From assembly GCA_000433755.1 (NCBI GenBank), contig FR891245.1, positions 1-21,128 on the forward strand: a stretch of DNA of 21,128 nucleotides. The letters are read 5' to 3'. The notes below the pieces were generated by a model. It was not told where the DNA came from. It searched no databases and worked only from the letters and a program-made list of their open reading frames with translations. The translations under genes were made by a program, and so were the position numbers. Numbering within the stretch: the first letter of the stretch is position 1; every line of letters starts with the position of its first letter. This stretch comes from Clostridium sp. CAG:465 (GTDB lineage Bacteria; Bacillota; Clostridia; TANB77; CAG-465). Below are positions 1 through 8,226 of the stretch, piece after piece.

Positions 1-180
1 ATATGATTGTATCAAGATTTTCAAATACAATTTGATCAGGTTTCGGCGTTTTTTGTTAAGGAGTACCTAACTATGACCTATTCAACCGGCTTTACTTAGA
101 CCAATCCATATCTTTAAATATTTAATAAGTAGAGGTAAAAATTACTATTAAATATTATTCAGATTTAATTAAAGACCAAA
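1..180 (+). other. Unassigned non-coding stretch, probable 3' end of a plus-strand transcript
   Basis: No convincing reading frame is present. The stretch contains a short hairpin (GTTAAGG-AGTA-CCTAAC with one bulge, about 56-72), a possible long-range pairing of ATTGTAT (6-12) with ATACAAT (25-31), and a perfect 11-bp inverted repeat (117-127 with 146-156). It runs into a terminator that folds better as plus-strand RNA, so something upstream on the plus strand is transcribed through here. It could be a 3' untranslated region or the tail of a structured RNA. I do not recognise an RNA family. Confidence 0.3.
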
Positions 181-213
181 AAAGTCACGTGTAAAAACAC
201 GTGGCTTTTTATT
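181..213 (+). terminator. Rho-independent terminator, mainly plus strand
   Basis: A 10-bp stem (183-192 with 197-206, AAAA loop) is followed by TTTTTATTTT. The single imperfect pair is a G-U wobble in plus-strand RNA but an A-C mismatch in minus-strand RNA. The hairpin therefore fits an upstream plus-strand transcript best. It also has a run of six T on the minus side (178-183), so it may stop the converging surface operon as well. Confidence 0.75.
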
Positions 214-223
214 TTGTATATAA

Positions 224-1609
224 TTATTTATCATCGAAAAATTTATTTGCGCCATTCCTCTTCTTTGGAAATCCGCCATCTAGATTTTCACTTGTTTTTC
301 TTTTCTTTTTATTTTGCCTAAACTCTTTATCTAGACTCATTCTCTTACTTTTTTTCAATTCATCACTATTTAAATTTTTTTCTATAATATTGTTATCTTC
401 TTTCACCTTTTTGTGACTTCTAACATTTTGATTTTTATACAAATATACAATTTCAATAAATTGAACTAGGATTACAATATACATAAGACATACTAGCCAG
501 TTATTTTTAATCTTCTTAAACAGTTTATTAAAAAAATTGTCATCATTATCTGTATCTTGTAAAGCATTTATTTCTTCAATATTATTTTCTTCGACTATAT
601 TTGAATCCTTTTTTACAGTTATAACATATTCTTTAGTAGTTGTTCCATCTTCAGATGTAACCTTAACAATAATCTTGTTATCCCCTTCTGATAGTTTATC
701 GTTACCTGTAATATCAATCTTTACATTTTCATTTTCACCAAATGCAAGTATTTTTAAAGTTTCTACACTTTTTCCAACTGTTCCACAATCATATTCAAAA
801 ACTTCTTTGGAAAACTCTGGAGATAATGTTGCATTCTCAACAATCAAATTTTGTAAATATGAATTTGATTTATTTGCATCCCCTGTCTTAGTTACTGTTA
901 TAGTATATACTTTCTTAGTTCCATCTTGTGCTGTTACAGTGATATATACTTTATTGTCACCATTTTTTAAACCTGTATTACCTGATATAGCTACTTTCGA
1001 TTTTGAATCTTCTGCTACAGCTGTAACCTTTAAATCATTTATATTTTCTCCAACTGTAACTGCATAACTTGTTTTATTTTTATTAAAGTTAGGTGTTAAT
1101 CCTTCTTGATTTATTTGTAACTTTGATAAATATGCATTTCTGCTTTTGGTAGAAGTTGTACTAGATGAAGTACTTTTAGTAGCTTTTTTTGTAGCAGAAT
1201 TTGAATTATTATTATTACTTGGAGTTGTAGGAGTAGGTGCTGGTGTTGGTGTTGGTTGTACAATTTGAATACTTTTACTTCCACGAATAACACCCAAATT
1301 ATTTCCATTACTATCTGAAGTTCCATCATCACTTACAGCAGTAATAATAGTTGTTCCACTGCTTCCTACTGTAACTGGAACTGTAACAGTATTATTCTCT
1401 ACCCATATACTTTTATTTCCAGAACCATTTGAAACTGTAACATTTACTTTACCAGTAAAACTTCCCCCAACTGAAACATTAACCGTATTGCCAGGTGAAG
1501 CACTTGAAGCACCCGAAACGGCAATAGAACTTGCATAAATATTACCCATTAAAAATATGCATAAACTAATAAAACAAGATAAACTTATTTTAATAAAATT
1601 TTTCTTCAT
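224..1609 (-). CDS. Membrane-anchored surface protein with two cadherin-like beta-sandwich domains
   Basis: 461 residues from the ATG at 1609. That start has an AGAGG site 7 bases upstream, while the TTG two codons earlier lies too close to the same site. A signal peptide (about 1-27) is followed by an unassigned beta-rich domain (about 28-117), a Pro/Thr then Ser/Lys-rich linker, and two repeats of about 85 residues. The repeats have the cadherin-like beta-sandwich pattern (YLSKL...L.P.F, then GDNKVYITVTAQDGTKKVY; second copy from about 250). A membrane segment (about 371-391, WLVCLMYIVILVQFIEIVYL) precedes a strongly basic cytoplasmic tail. The gene is last in the minus-strand surface block, 17 bases after the dockerin hydrolase stop, so the two are co-transcribed. 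It probably displays its beta domains outside the cell. The ligand is unknown. Confidence 0.8.
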   Translation of the reverse strand: MKKNFIKISLSCFISLCIFLMGNIYASSIAVSGASSASPGNTVNVSVGGSFTGKVNVTVSNGSGNKSIWVENNTVTVPVTVGSSGTTIITAVSDDGTSDSNGNNLGVIRGSKSIQIVQPTPTPAPTPTTPSNNNNSNSATKKATKSTSSSTTSTKSRNAYLSKLQINQEGLTPNFNKNKTSYAVTVGENINDLKVTAVAEDSKSKVAISGNTGLKNGDNKVYITVTAQDGTKKVYTITVTKTGDANKSNSYLQNLIVENATLSPEFSKEVFEYDCGTVGKSVETLKILAFGENENVKIDITGNDKLSEGDNKIIVKVTSEDGTTTKEYVITVKKDSNIVEENNIEEINALQDTDNDDNFFNKLFKKIKNNWLVCLMYIVILVQFIEIVYLYKNQNVRSHKKVKEDNNIIEKNLNSDELKKSKRMSLDKEFRQNKKKRKTSENLDGGFPKKRNGANKFFDDK

Positions 1610-1626
1610 AATCAATCCTCTCTTTA

Positions 1627-4136
1627 TTATTGTGAAATATCACCTGTACCCATTATATAATTTTTGATTTTAACGTAATCTGTTGCATAAATTTTTCCAT
1701 CATGATTTACATCAGCTGCTTCAAGACAAGCACCTTTTATTTTTTCAACATCCATTATATGATTCTTTATTTTAACATAATCTGTTGCATAAATTTTTCC
1801 ATCACCATTCACATCACCATAAATTATAACTGTGAAAGTTTGTATTTCTTCTCTTGAATCCTTTGATACCAAACTAATTGTAGTACCCGTGCCAATTAAA
1901 TCATCATCTGATATTACTTTTCCATTTATGTTTTTAATTACCACATCAAATTTATCTTTATTGTATTCCATCTTATCAAAAATACTTGAAGTTTTCGTAT
2001 TAGGTTCCATTTTACTTACATATCCATTATCTTCATTTACTTTTAAAGTTCCATCAAAAGTTATAAAATCTGAATCTGAAATATTTATAACATTAATTTC
2101 TGCTTTTACAGATTTGTTTTGATCCTTAGTTGTGAATGTTACATTTGTTTTTCCTTCATTTACACCTACTATAACATTATTTTCTATTTTAACAATATTT
2201 TCATCATCACTTGATATAGTATATTCTTTGTTAGTTGCATATTCAGGTTTTATAACTGGATTTATTGTAAGTTTCTTTCCCTTAATTACAGTATAACTAT
2301 TTTTTTGTAATTCTATGCTTTCAACTCTAGCTGTAACAGTTATTTTACATGATGCAGAAATTCCTGTATCTTTGGATTTTACTGTTATATTAGCTGTACC
2401 TGTTTTTTTAGCTATAACTTTACCATTATCAACACTTACAACATCCGAATTACTGCTAATCCATTCAACTTCTTTATTTGTTGCGTCATCAGGACCTATA
2501 GTATAATTTAAAGTACTTTCATCACCGACATTTAAGTTAACTGCACTTTCTGATATCGATATTTCCGTTACTTTCTTAACTACTTTTACATTACAAGTTG
2601 CAGAAACTCCTGTATCCTTTGATTTTACAGTAATCTTTGCTTCACCTTTATTTTTAGCTATAATCTTACCATTTTCAACAGTAGCAACATCTGAATTATT
2701 ACTAGACCATTCTACTTCTTTATTTGTTGCATTATTTGGTGTTATTGTTGATGTTAAGGTATACGTATCTCCTATTTTTAATTCTAAATTATTTTTATCA
2801 AGACTAATTCCCGTTACTTTAACATCTTTTGGAACTTCTTTAGTATAATCTCTAAATACATACCCCTCTATTCCATTGTCTAATCTTACCTTATCCCATT
2901 GTGTATTTACACTTTTAGCAATCCTAGTCATTTCATTTCCTTCATCTAGTTTTGCTACAATAGAATAATCTGTTCCTGGACCTGAACGAATATACAATTT
3001 GTATGGTGCTACATCGTATGCACATATTCTCGTATTATCATCTATATATGTTATCTCAGATTCACCTGGGTATGGCGTAGGATATTCAGGCATATTTTCA
3101 AATACTGGGACATGAAATTCAAGTGAACTATCTAACATTCCCATTTTTTGATATGCATTATATGTACTGTATGATTCATTAGTTGGAGCAATAATATTTG
3201 CCATATACTGGTATGCATATAGCGCAACAGCATTTCCATACGGATTATTTACATCAAATTTTTGAAAATACGTTGTATCTTGTCCCCATTTAATCCAACT
3301 ATTTTTTAATATATCTGTTCCACCATTTATTGCTGATACTGGATCTTTCCATCCTTTTCCTGCTGCATATGTTAAACCATTAGTTATTGCATTTGGTGGT
3401 GTAGCCCCTATATTAAAATAGTTATATGGAACAACTCCATTTACAACTGTAGAGCCATTAATAGATCTATTTGAAGTTATAGCTCCACCTGTTTCCTGTT
3501 TTATTCTTGATGCAATATGTATAGCACTTACATTATATTTTTTTGCTGCTTGAAGTATAATATTTGAATATGTTTGTCCCATATTTACCATAGATCCTAA
3601 TCTTTGATATTCTGATCTATTATACATTGATGTTCCATATAAAACTTTCTCGATAGAATTAATACTATCCATGGATGAACTATAACTTAAAGTTTGAAAC
3701 TGGAATACTTCCTTCTCATTTAAATGCCCTCTAGGATCCAACATATATTTAACTGCTTCCTTAGAAGCTATTACAAAATTCCCATCTTTATAATAATTTT
3801 GTCCATCTTTTTTCCATACAGCATCATAGCTATCAGGAACTAAACTTATTCCCTCATTTACGTCATAACTTTCATGTGTTACTGCTTGGTTCCAATCAAG
3901 CCCTGTATATACAGCTTTAAAGACCCAATTTGGATGTGCACTTTTTAATGCATCAATATATGGTTTATAACTATTTGGAAAATTATCACTCATATATGAT
4001 TTTGGAAGATTTGTTTTAATACTAGCTTGTACATTATTTATTCCTGAAAATCCAGTTAATAATGTTGAAAAACTAATCATACCGGCTGCGAATATTCCCA
4101 AAGCTTTTTTTCTTATATTATTTTCATACATCATGT
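1627..4136 (-). CDS. Secreted peptidoglycan hydrolase (glucosaminidase-like) with SH3b, three Big_2 domains and a dockerin
   Basis: 835 residues from the first ATG of an ATGATG pair; numbers here use that start. A signal peptide (about 1-38) leads to a glucosaminidase-like region (about 45-345) with HPNW.F......LDW near 67-81, the probable catalytic Glu in IKQETGG (about 214), and YNYFNIGA. Next come an SH3b domain (about 370-430, YIRSGPGTDYSIVAKL), three Big_2 Ig-like domains (about 438-518, 520-602, 605-682), and a type I dockerin at the end with two calcium loops (GDVNGDGKIYATDYVKIKN and ADVNHDGKIYATDYVKIKN). It should cleave wall glycan outside the cell. The dockerin implies a cohesin partner, and none is encoded nearby. 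The start is uncertain. An in-frame TTG at 4201-4203 lies inside the promoter. An AAGGGGG site at 4170-4176 sits too close to a TTG at 4165-4167 and far from the ATG chosen here. Confidence 0.85.
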
Positions 4137-4185
4137 TTTTTACTTTTTTGTACCATTTTTGATACAATTCCCCCTTATACTGCAA

Positions 4186-4213
4186 ATTATAACATAAATA
4201 CAAACTTTGTAAA
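4186..4213 (-). promoter_or_regulatory. SigmaA-type promoter of the dockerin hydrolase operon
   Basis: Read on the minus strand, TTTACA (4208-4213) and TATAAT (4186-4191) are separated by 16 bases. Transcription would start near 4179. This rules out the longest possible reading frame start (4201-4203) for the hydrolase. It shows that hydrolase and cadherin-like gene have their own promoter downstream of the GLUG gene terminator. Confidence 0.7.
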
Positions 4214-4239
4214 AGTATTTTTATAAAAATAGAAAAAAT

Positions 4240-4272
4240 TTACAAAAATGCAGATACAAAATGTATCTGCAT
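4240..4272 (-). terminator. Terminator of the GLUG-repeat gene
   Basis: A perfect 11-bp stem with a three-base loop (ATGCAGATACA / TGTATCTGCAT, 4248-4272) lies just after the stop of the GLUG gene. It is followed on the minus strand by TTTTTGT and more T-rich sequence. Confidence 0.75.
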
Positions 4273-4280
4273 ACAATATA

Positions 4281-5885
4281 TTATTTTTGCCATTTTAACA
4301 TTGGATATCCGTTATTTTTCCCTGAATTATCCTTTACATATTCACTTCCAAGCATATTTAAAAAATTATCTGATTTCATAAATTCTTCTGTAAGTATTGT
4401 TCCATCATACAGAGTTTCATTTAAATAATATGAATTCTCAACTTCCCCTGTATTAGTATAAAATAGCTGGCAACCTTTATATTTATTACTTAAATAACAT
4501 TTACCTACATTATATGAATTTGATATTTTTCCAATATTGTTACAAACTATTCCTCCATATGGTTTTCCATAAACCTCTACATACGAAGTAGTATATAAAT
4601 CTCCGAAATTATAGCAATTACTTATATCTGTATTTTCTAAACTCGAATAGATAATTCCTGCACTATTACGTTCACCCTTAATCACTCCATAATTGGCACA
4701 TTCACTTAATTTTCCATCTCCCCTAGAAATTATTCCAGCTATACTCCAACTGCCACTTACTTCTCCATAATTTATACAATTTTTAATTATTCCAAAGCTT
4801 CCAGTACCACTTGATGATCCTTGTCCACATACTCCGCCTATACCATAACCACGTCCAGTAACTTTTCCATAATTTTTACATCCACTTATCAAACTATTTT
4901 TGGTTTCAATAGCTGCGCAAACTCCTGCAACAACATATCCTCCACCTTTTGCATTAACTTCTCCATAATTTTCACAATCTTTAATTATTGATGAATTAAT
5001 TGATACTAATCCTGAAATATACCAATTTACAGCCATTTTTTCCGGAGTTTCATTTATAGCTGTTACATTGGCATAATTTATACAATTTATTACTTTTGCG
5101 TTATCTTTATTATACACCAAAAGTGAAGCAAGATGACTAGAAGTTGTTACGAAATAACAATCTTTATCTATTACAATATTTTTTATTGTTCCATAATTTT
5201 CTTTAATAAAAGCCATTTTTTCTTGACTACTATTTGCATTTATATATATACCTTTTATCCTATGATTATCTCCATCCAAAGTAGTACCTTTCGGAATACT
5301 TGTTATTGGTGTCCACGCTTCTCCTGAAATTAGTGTTCCATTTTCATCCCACTTAGCACCTACATCTATATCTTCTGTTATGTATGCCCTGTTATATCCT
5401 GTTTCACTAAATTCTTTATTTGTTATTTTTTCTTGAAATTGTTTTAATGTTACCATTCTTTCATTATTTTTATTTTCTTCTTTTTCTTTTGTAGAATCAT
5501 TTACAATTGTTATATATTTACTTTCTTTTTCTACTCCATTTTGTTCAAGTATTGATATTTCTTTTGCACTAAATGCTTTATCTTTATATACTAATTTGTT
5601 TGCTTCAATTGCGTACTTTTTAGAATATGCCTTGTAGCCATCTCCTAATATTTCTTCTATACTTCCAAATAAATTTAAATTTGTTTTTCCTTCTTTATAT
5701 CCTATATTTACTTTTTGCATTTCAATTCCATCTTTTAATGTTGCTATATCATTTAATATAGTTGCTTTTTTTGCATTATCTATTGGATTGTTATTTGTTA
5801 TTGTCAAAACGACCACCGTAGCAAGTATTATCATCACTATTATTGTTACTATAAGTACTATTAAAGATATTCCCTTTTTTTTCAT
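4281..5885 (-). CDS. GLUG-repeat surface protein with a type IV pilin-like N-terminus
   Basis: 534 residues. The N-terminus is KKKG followed by about 25 hydrophobic residues (ISLIVLIVTIIVMIILATVV). This resembles the type III signal of type IV prepilins but lacks the usual Glu at mature position 5. A Lys/Glu-rich helical spacer follows (to about 145). The C-terminal half has at least six GLUG-like rungs spaced 26-36 residues apart (C.NYG.V pattern near 268, 304, 336, 370, 396, 424, then SYNVGK near 457). This suggests a right-handed beta-helix exposed outside the cell. The sequence ends in a GYPMLKW motif common in such adhesin-like proteins. AGGAGAGG (5897-5904) is the ribosome binding site, with a long spacing of about 10 bases. 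The gene stands alone, diverging from glmS. An adhesin or wall-attached structural role is inferred. Confidence 0.75.
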   Translation of the reverse strand: MKKKGISLIVLIVTIIVMIILATVVVLTITNNNPIDNAKKATILNDIATLKDGIEMQKVNIGYKEGKTNLNLFGSIEEILGDGYKAYSKKYAIEANKLVYKDKAFSAKEISILEQNGVEKESKYITIVNDSTKEKEENKNNERMVTLKQFQEKITNKEFSETGYNRAYITEDIDVGAKWDENGTLISGEAWTPITSIPKGTTLDGDNHRIKGIYINANSSQEKMAFIKENYGTIKNIVIDKDCYFVTTSSHLASLLVYNKDNAKVINCINYANVTAINETPEKMAVNWYISGLVSINSSIIKDCENYGEVNAKGGGYVVAGVCAAIETKNSLISGCKNYGKVTGRGYGIGGVCGQGSSSGTGSFGIIKNCINYGEVSGSWSIAGIISRGDGKLSECANYGVIKGERNSAGIIYSSLENTDISNCYNFGDLYTTSYVEVYGKPYGGIVCNNIGKISNSYNVGKCYLSNKYKGCQLFYTNTGEVENSYYLNETLYDGTILTEEFMKSDNFLNMLGSEYVKDNSGKNNGYPMLKWQK

Positions 5886-5909
5886 ATGTTTTTTAACCTC
5901 TCCTATAAT

Positions 5910-5938
5910 ATTATATATAAATTAAGAAAAATAAACAA
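5910..5938 (-). promoter_or_regulatory. Candidate promoter of the GLUG-repeat gene
   Basis: Minus strand TTGTTT (5933-5938), 17-base spacer, TATAAT (5910-5915). The predicted start point (near 5903) falls within the ribosome binding site. Either the leader is extremely short or the real promoter lies further upstream. Confidence 0.35.
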
Positions 5939-5956
5939 GACATTTATATAATTTAT

Positions 5957-5985
5957 TTGACATATAAATAACACAATAGTATAAT
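5957..5985 (+). promoter_or_regulatory. Consensus sigmaA promoter for glmS (distal)
   Basis: TTGACA (5957-5962), exactly 17 bases, then TATAAT (5980-5985): a perfect consensus promoter reading toward glmS. Transcription would begin near 5992, giving a leader of about 355 bases that contains the glmS ribozyme. Confidence 0.75.
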
Positions 5986-6082
5986 AGTTGCCAAATAATG
6001 TTACAATATAAATTAAATTTAATTTATTAAAGATTTAACAAACATAATGTTTTTAATAATATGTATTTTACATCCATAATAT

Positions 6083-6111
6083 TTGACTTTTTTTTGTTAA
6101 TATAATAAAAT
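6083..6111 (+). promoter_or_regulatory. Second candidate glmS promoter (proximal)
   Basis: TTGACT (6083-6088), 17-base spacer, TAAAAT (6106-6111). It would start transcripts near 6118, about 47 bases before the ribozyme cleavage site. It is weaker than the distal promoter. Confidence 0.45.
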
Positions 6112-6164
6112 TATTTTAAATTTAATTTTACTTTTAAGGAGGTTAGATTTTAGTAACATTAAAT

Positions 6165-6285
6165 AGCGCATGAACATACCTTTCGTATGTGACGAGGATG
6201 ATAGTTATCGAACATTCAGCGGATACTATCACGGTGATTTAGCATCGATATATATAGTACAAAAAGTAAAATCTTTAATTACTAC
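6165..6285 (+). ncRNA. glmS ribozyme (glucosamine-6-phosphate-responsive self-cleaving RNA)
   Basis: The core matches the known glmS ribozyme in order: A|GCGC with predicted cleavage between 6165 and 6166, GAAC, a P1-type hairpin (ACATAC/GTATGT, 6174-6190), GACGAGG (6191-6197), TATCGA, TTC.GCGGAT, an arm GATAGT pairing with ACTATC, then CGGT. The variable 3' part is AT-rich, so its end is approximate. In this family glucosamine-6-phosphate acts as a cofactor for self-cleavage of the leader, which destabilises the mRNA and lowers GlmS. It lies in the leader of glmS, about 180 bases before the start codon, which is the expected context. Confidence 0.93.
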
Positions 6286-6348
6286 AAAAACTATATAATC
6301 TAAATATTTTATAGAACATTGAAAATAATATATTATGGAGGTAATTAT

Positions 6349-8172
6349 ATGTGTGGAATAATTGGATATAACGGTTCTGCAAAAAATGCAAAGGAGGCAA
6401 TTATTGCAGGACTTAAAAACTTAGAATATAGAGGTTATGATTCAGCAGGCATTGCACTTGTTGAAAACAAAAAAGTGGATTTGTATAAATCTCAAGGTAA
6501 AATCTCAAAACTTGAAGATTACTTAAAGGATATTAATATCAATTCAAATATTGGAATTGGTCATACAAGGTGGGCAACTCATGGTATTCCAAATGAAATT
6601 AATGCTCATCCTCATAAAGTGGGAAAAGTTACTTTAGTTCATAATGGAATTATTGAAAATTATGCCATTTTAAAAAATGAACTGATTTCAAAAGGAGTAA
6701 CTTTTAAAACTCAGACAGATAGTGAAGTTGCTTGTGCATATATTAACTATATGTATGAAAAAGAACTTGAAAATAATTCAAAGACTCCAGAGCTTACAGC
6801 TATCATTAAAGCATGTAAAGACTTTAGAGGTTCATATGCCTTTGGAATAATTTTCGATAATGATACAAGTTCAATTTATGCTACAAGAATAGACAGCCCT
6901 TTAATAATTGGAGTAGGAGAAAACGAAAACTTTATTGCCTCAGATGTATCAGCAATTCTTGATTATACAAAAGAGTATATTTTGCTTGAAGAGGGAGAAT
7001 TTGCAAAAATTACTAACACTTCTATAGATATATTTGATAGTAATCTTAAAAAAATAACTAAAGGAGTCAATACTGCAACATGGAGTGCAAATAAATACAA
7101 AAAAAATGGTTATGAACACTTTATGTTAAAGGAAATTAATGAGCAACCCAAAGTTTTATCAGATATATTTAAAAGATATATGAAAGATGATACTTTAGGA
7201 ATAAGTTTAAACTTTGGAGACTACGATAAAATACATATTGTAGCATGTGGTAGTGCAATGCACGCAGGTTTAGTTGGAAAGTATTTATTTGAAAACTATG
7301 CTGATATTGATGTAACTGTAGAAATTGCATCAGAATATAGGTACAAAAATATGAGAATAACTCCAAAAACTTTAGTTATTTTAATTTCACAATCAGGTGA
7401 AACTGCAGATACTCTTGCAGCCTTAAGAATTGCAAAGCAAAAAAACGCTACAACACTTTCTATTGTAAATGCTGTTGGTTCCACAATTGCAAGAGAAGCT
7501 GATATTAATATATACACATATGCAGGTCCAGAAATTGCTGTTGCAACTACAAAAGGTTATACTTCACAGGTTGCAATTTTATCTCTTCTTTGTATAAAAG
7601 CAATGAAGCAAAAAAATATCTTAGATTCTAGCTTTTTCTCAAAAATTTGTGATGAATTTAGTAACATTTCAAATTTGATTACAGAAGTTATTAATCAAAA
7701 TGATAAATACAAAGAAATTGCTAAATGCCTTTACAAAAGAAATGATATATTCTTCATAGGAAGAGGTATTGATTACTCTTTATGTATGGAGGGTTCTCTT
7801 AAATTAAAAGAAATTTCATACATTCATAGTGAAGCTTACGGTGCTGGTGAATTAAAACATGGTACTATCTCTCTTATTGAAGATGGAACACCTGTAATTG
7901 CAATTGCAACAAATGATACTCTTTATGAAAAAACAGTAAGTAATATTAAAGAGACAAAAGCTAGAGGTTCTTTTTCAATATTTATCACAACATCAGATGA
8001 ATGTTCAAAGGACTTTGCTGATATCACTTTAAAGTTACAAAAACTTTCAGAATTTGTTGAGCCATTACTTATTGTTACAGCACTTCAGTTAATTGCTTAT
8101 GAAACAGCAAAACTTAAAGGTTGTGACATTGATAAACCAAAGAACTTAGCAAAATCTGTAACTGTTGAATAA
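6349..8172 (+). CDS. glmS: Glutamine-fructose-6-phosphate aminotransferase (isomerizing)
   Basis: 607 residues, the usual family length. It makes glucosamine-6-phosphate from fructose-6-phosphate and glutamine in the cytoplasm, the first step toward UDP-GlcNAc and peptidoglycan. The ATG at 6349 is chosen because it follows GGAGG (6337-6341) and places Cys2 (MCGIIGYNG) as the N-terminal glutaminase nucleophile. The TTG ten codons upstream would bury that residue. The glutaminase domain (2 to about 220) contains HTRWATHG (72-79), HNGIIENY (98-105) and TDSEV (from 123). Two SIS sugar-isomerase domains follow, with SQSGETADT in the first. The end AKSVTVE is the conserved C-terminus. It is monocistronic, controlled by the ribozyme, and ends at a terminator 24 bases downstream. 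Confidence 0.97.
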   Translation: MCGIIGYNGSAKNAKEAIIAGLKNLEYRGYDSAGIALVENKKVDLYKSQGKISKLEDYLKDININSNIGIGHTRWATHGIPNEINAHPHKVGKVTLVHNGIIENYAILKNELISKGVTFKTQTDSEVACAYINYMYEKELENNSKTPELTAIIKACKDFRGSYAFGIIFDNDTSSIYATRIDSPLIIGVGENENFIASDVSAILDYTKEYILLEEGEFAKITNTSIDIFDSNLKKITKGVNTATWSANKYKKNGYEHFMLKEINEQPKVLSDIFKRYMKDDTLGISLNFGDYDKIHIVACGSAMHAGLVGKYLFENYADIDVTVEIASEYRYKNMRITPKTLVILISQSGETADTLAALRIAKQKNATTLSIVNAVGSTIAREADINIYTYAGPEIAVATTKGYTSQVAILSLLCIKAMKQKNILDSSFFSKICDEFSNISNLITEVINQNDKYKEIAKCLYKRNDIFFIGRGIDYSLCMEGSLKLKEISYIHSEAYGAGELKHGTISLIEDGTPVIAIATNDTLYEKTVSNIKETKARGSFSIFITTSDECSKDFADITLKLQKLSEFVEPLLIVTALQLIAYETAKLKGCDIDKPKNLAKSVTVE

Positions 8173-8195
8173 TCTAATTTTAATACTACTACAAA

Positions 8196-8226
8196 ATCCA
8201 GGAGAAAAATTCTCCTGGATTATTTT
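8196..8226. terminator. Bidirectional terminator between glmS and the converging operon
   Basis: A perfect 11-bp stem with AAA loop (ATCCAGGAGAA / TTCTCCTGGAT, 8196-8220) is followed by TATTTTAT on the plus strand and by TTTTGT on the minus strand. Its last base overlaps the stop codon of the minus-strand gene. Confidence 0.85.

Noticed and set aside
20..110. A cyclic-di-GMP-type riboswitch on the minus strand, suggested by AAGTAAAGCCGG and GTTAGGTAC.
   Set aside because: The conserved GCAAACC element and the paired arms are missing, the order of elements does not match, and no gene follows on that strand within the window.
30..118. Calling the first domain of the cadherin-like protein a cohesin (residues about 28-117, gene at 224-1609).
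   Set aside because: It is too short for a classical cohesin and the recognisable cohesin strand pattern is absent. Kept only as a hypothesis in the findings.
537..1067. A 176-codon plus-strand frame opposite the cadherin-like gene.
   Set aside because: It is antisense to a gene with a signal peptide, domain repeats, a membrane anchor and a ribosome binding site. It has no site or promoter of its own.
4248..4272. Match of ATGCAGATA here to the fic operator-like sites.
   Set aside because: Only nine bases are shared, and here they are part of a perfect terminator stem after the GLUG gene. Coincidence is the simpler explanation.
6170..6298. A 42-codon open frame (starting MNIPFVCDEDDSY) within the glmS ribozyme.
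   Set aside because: It coincides with the conserved ribozyme core, which explains the sequence. The AAGGAGG upstream is 27 bases away, too far to serve it.
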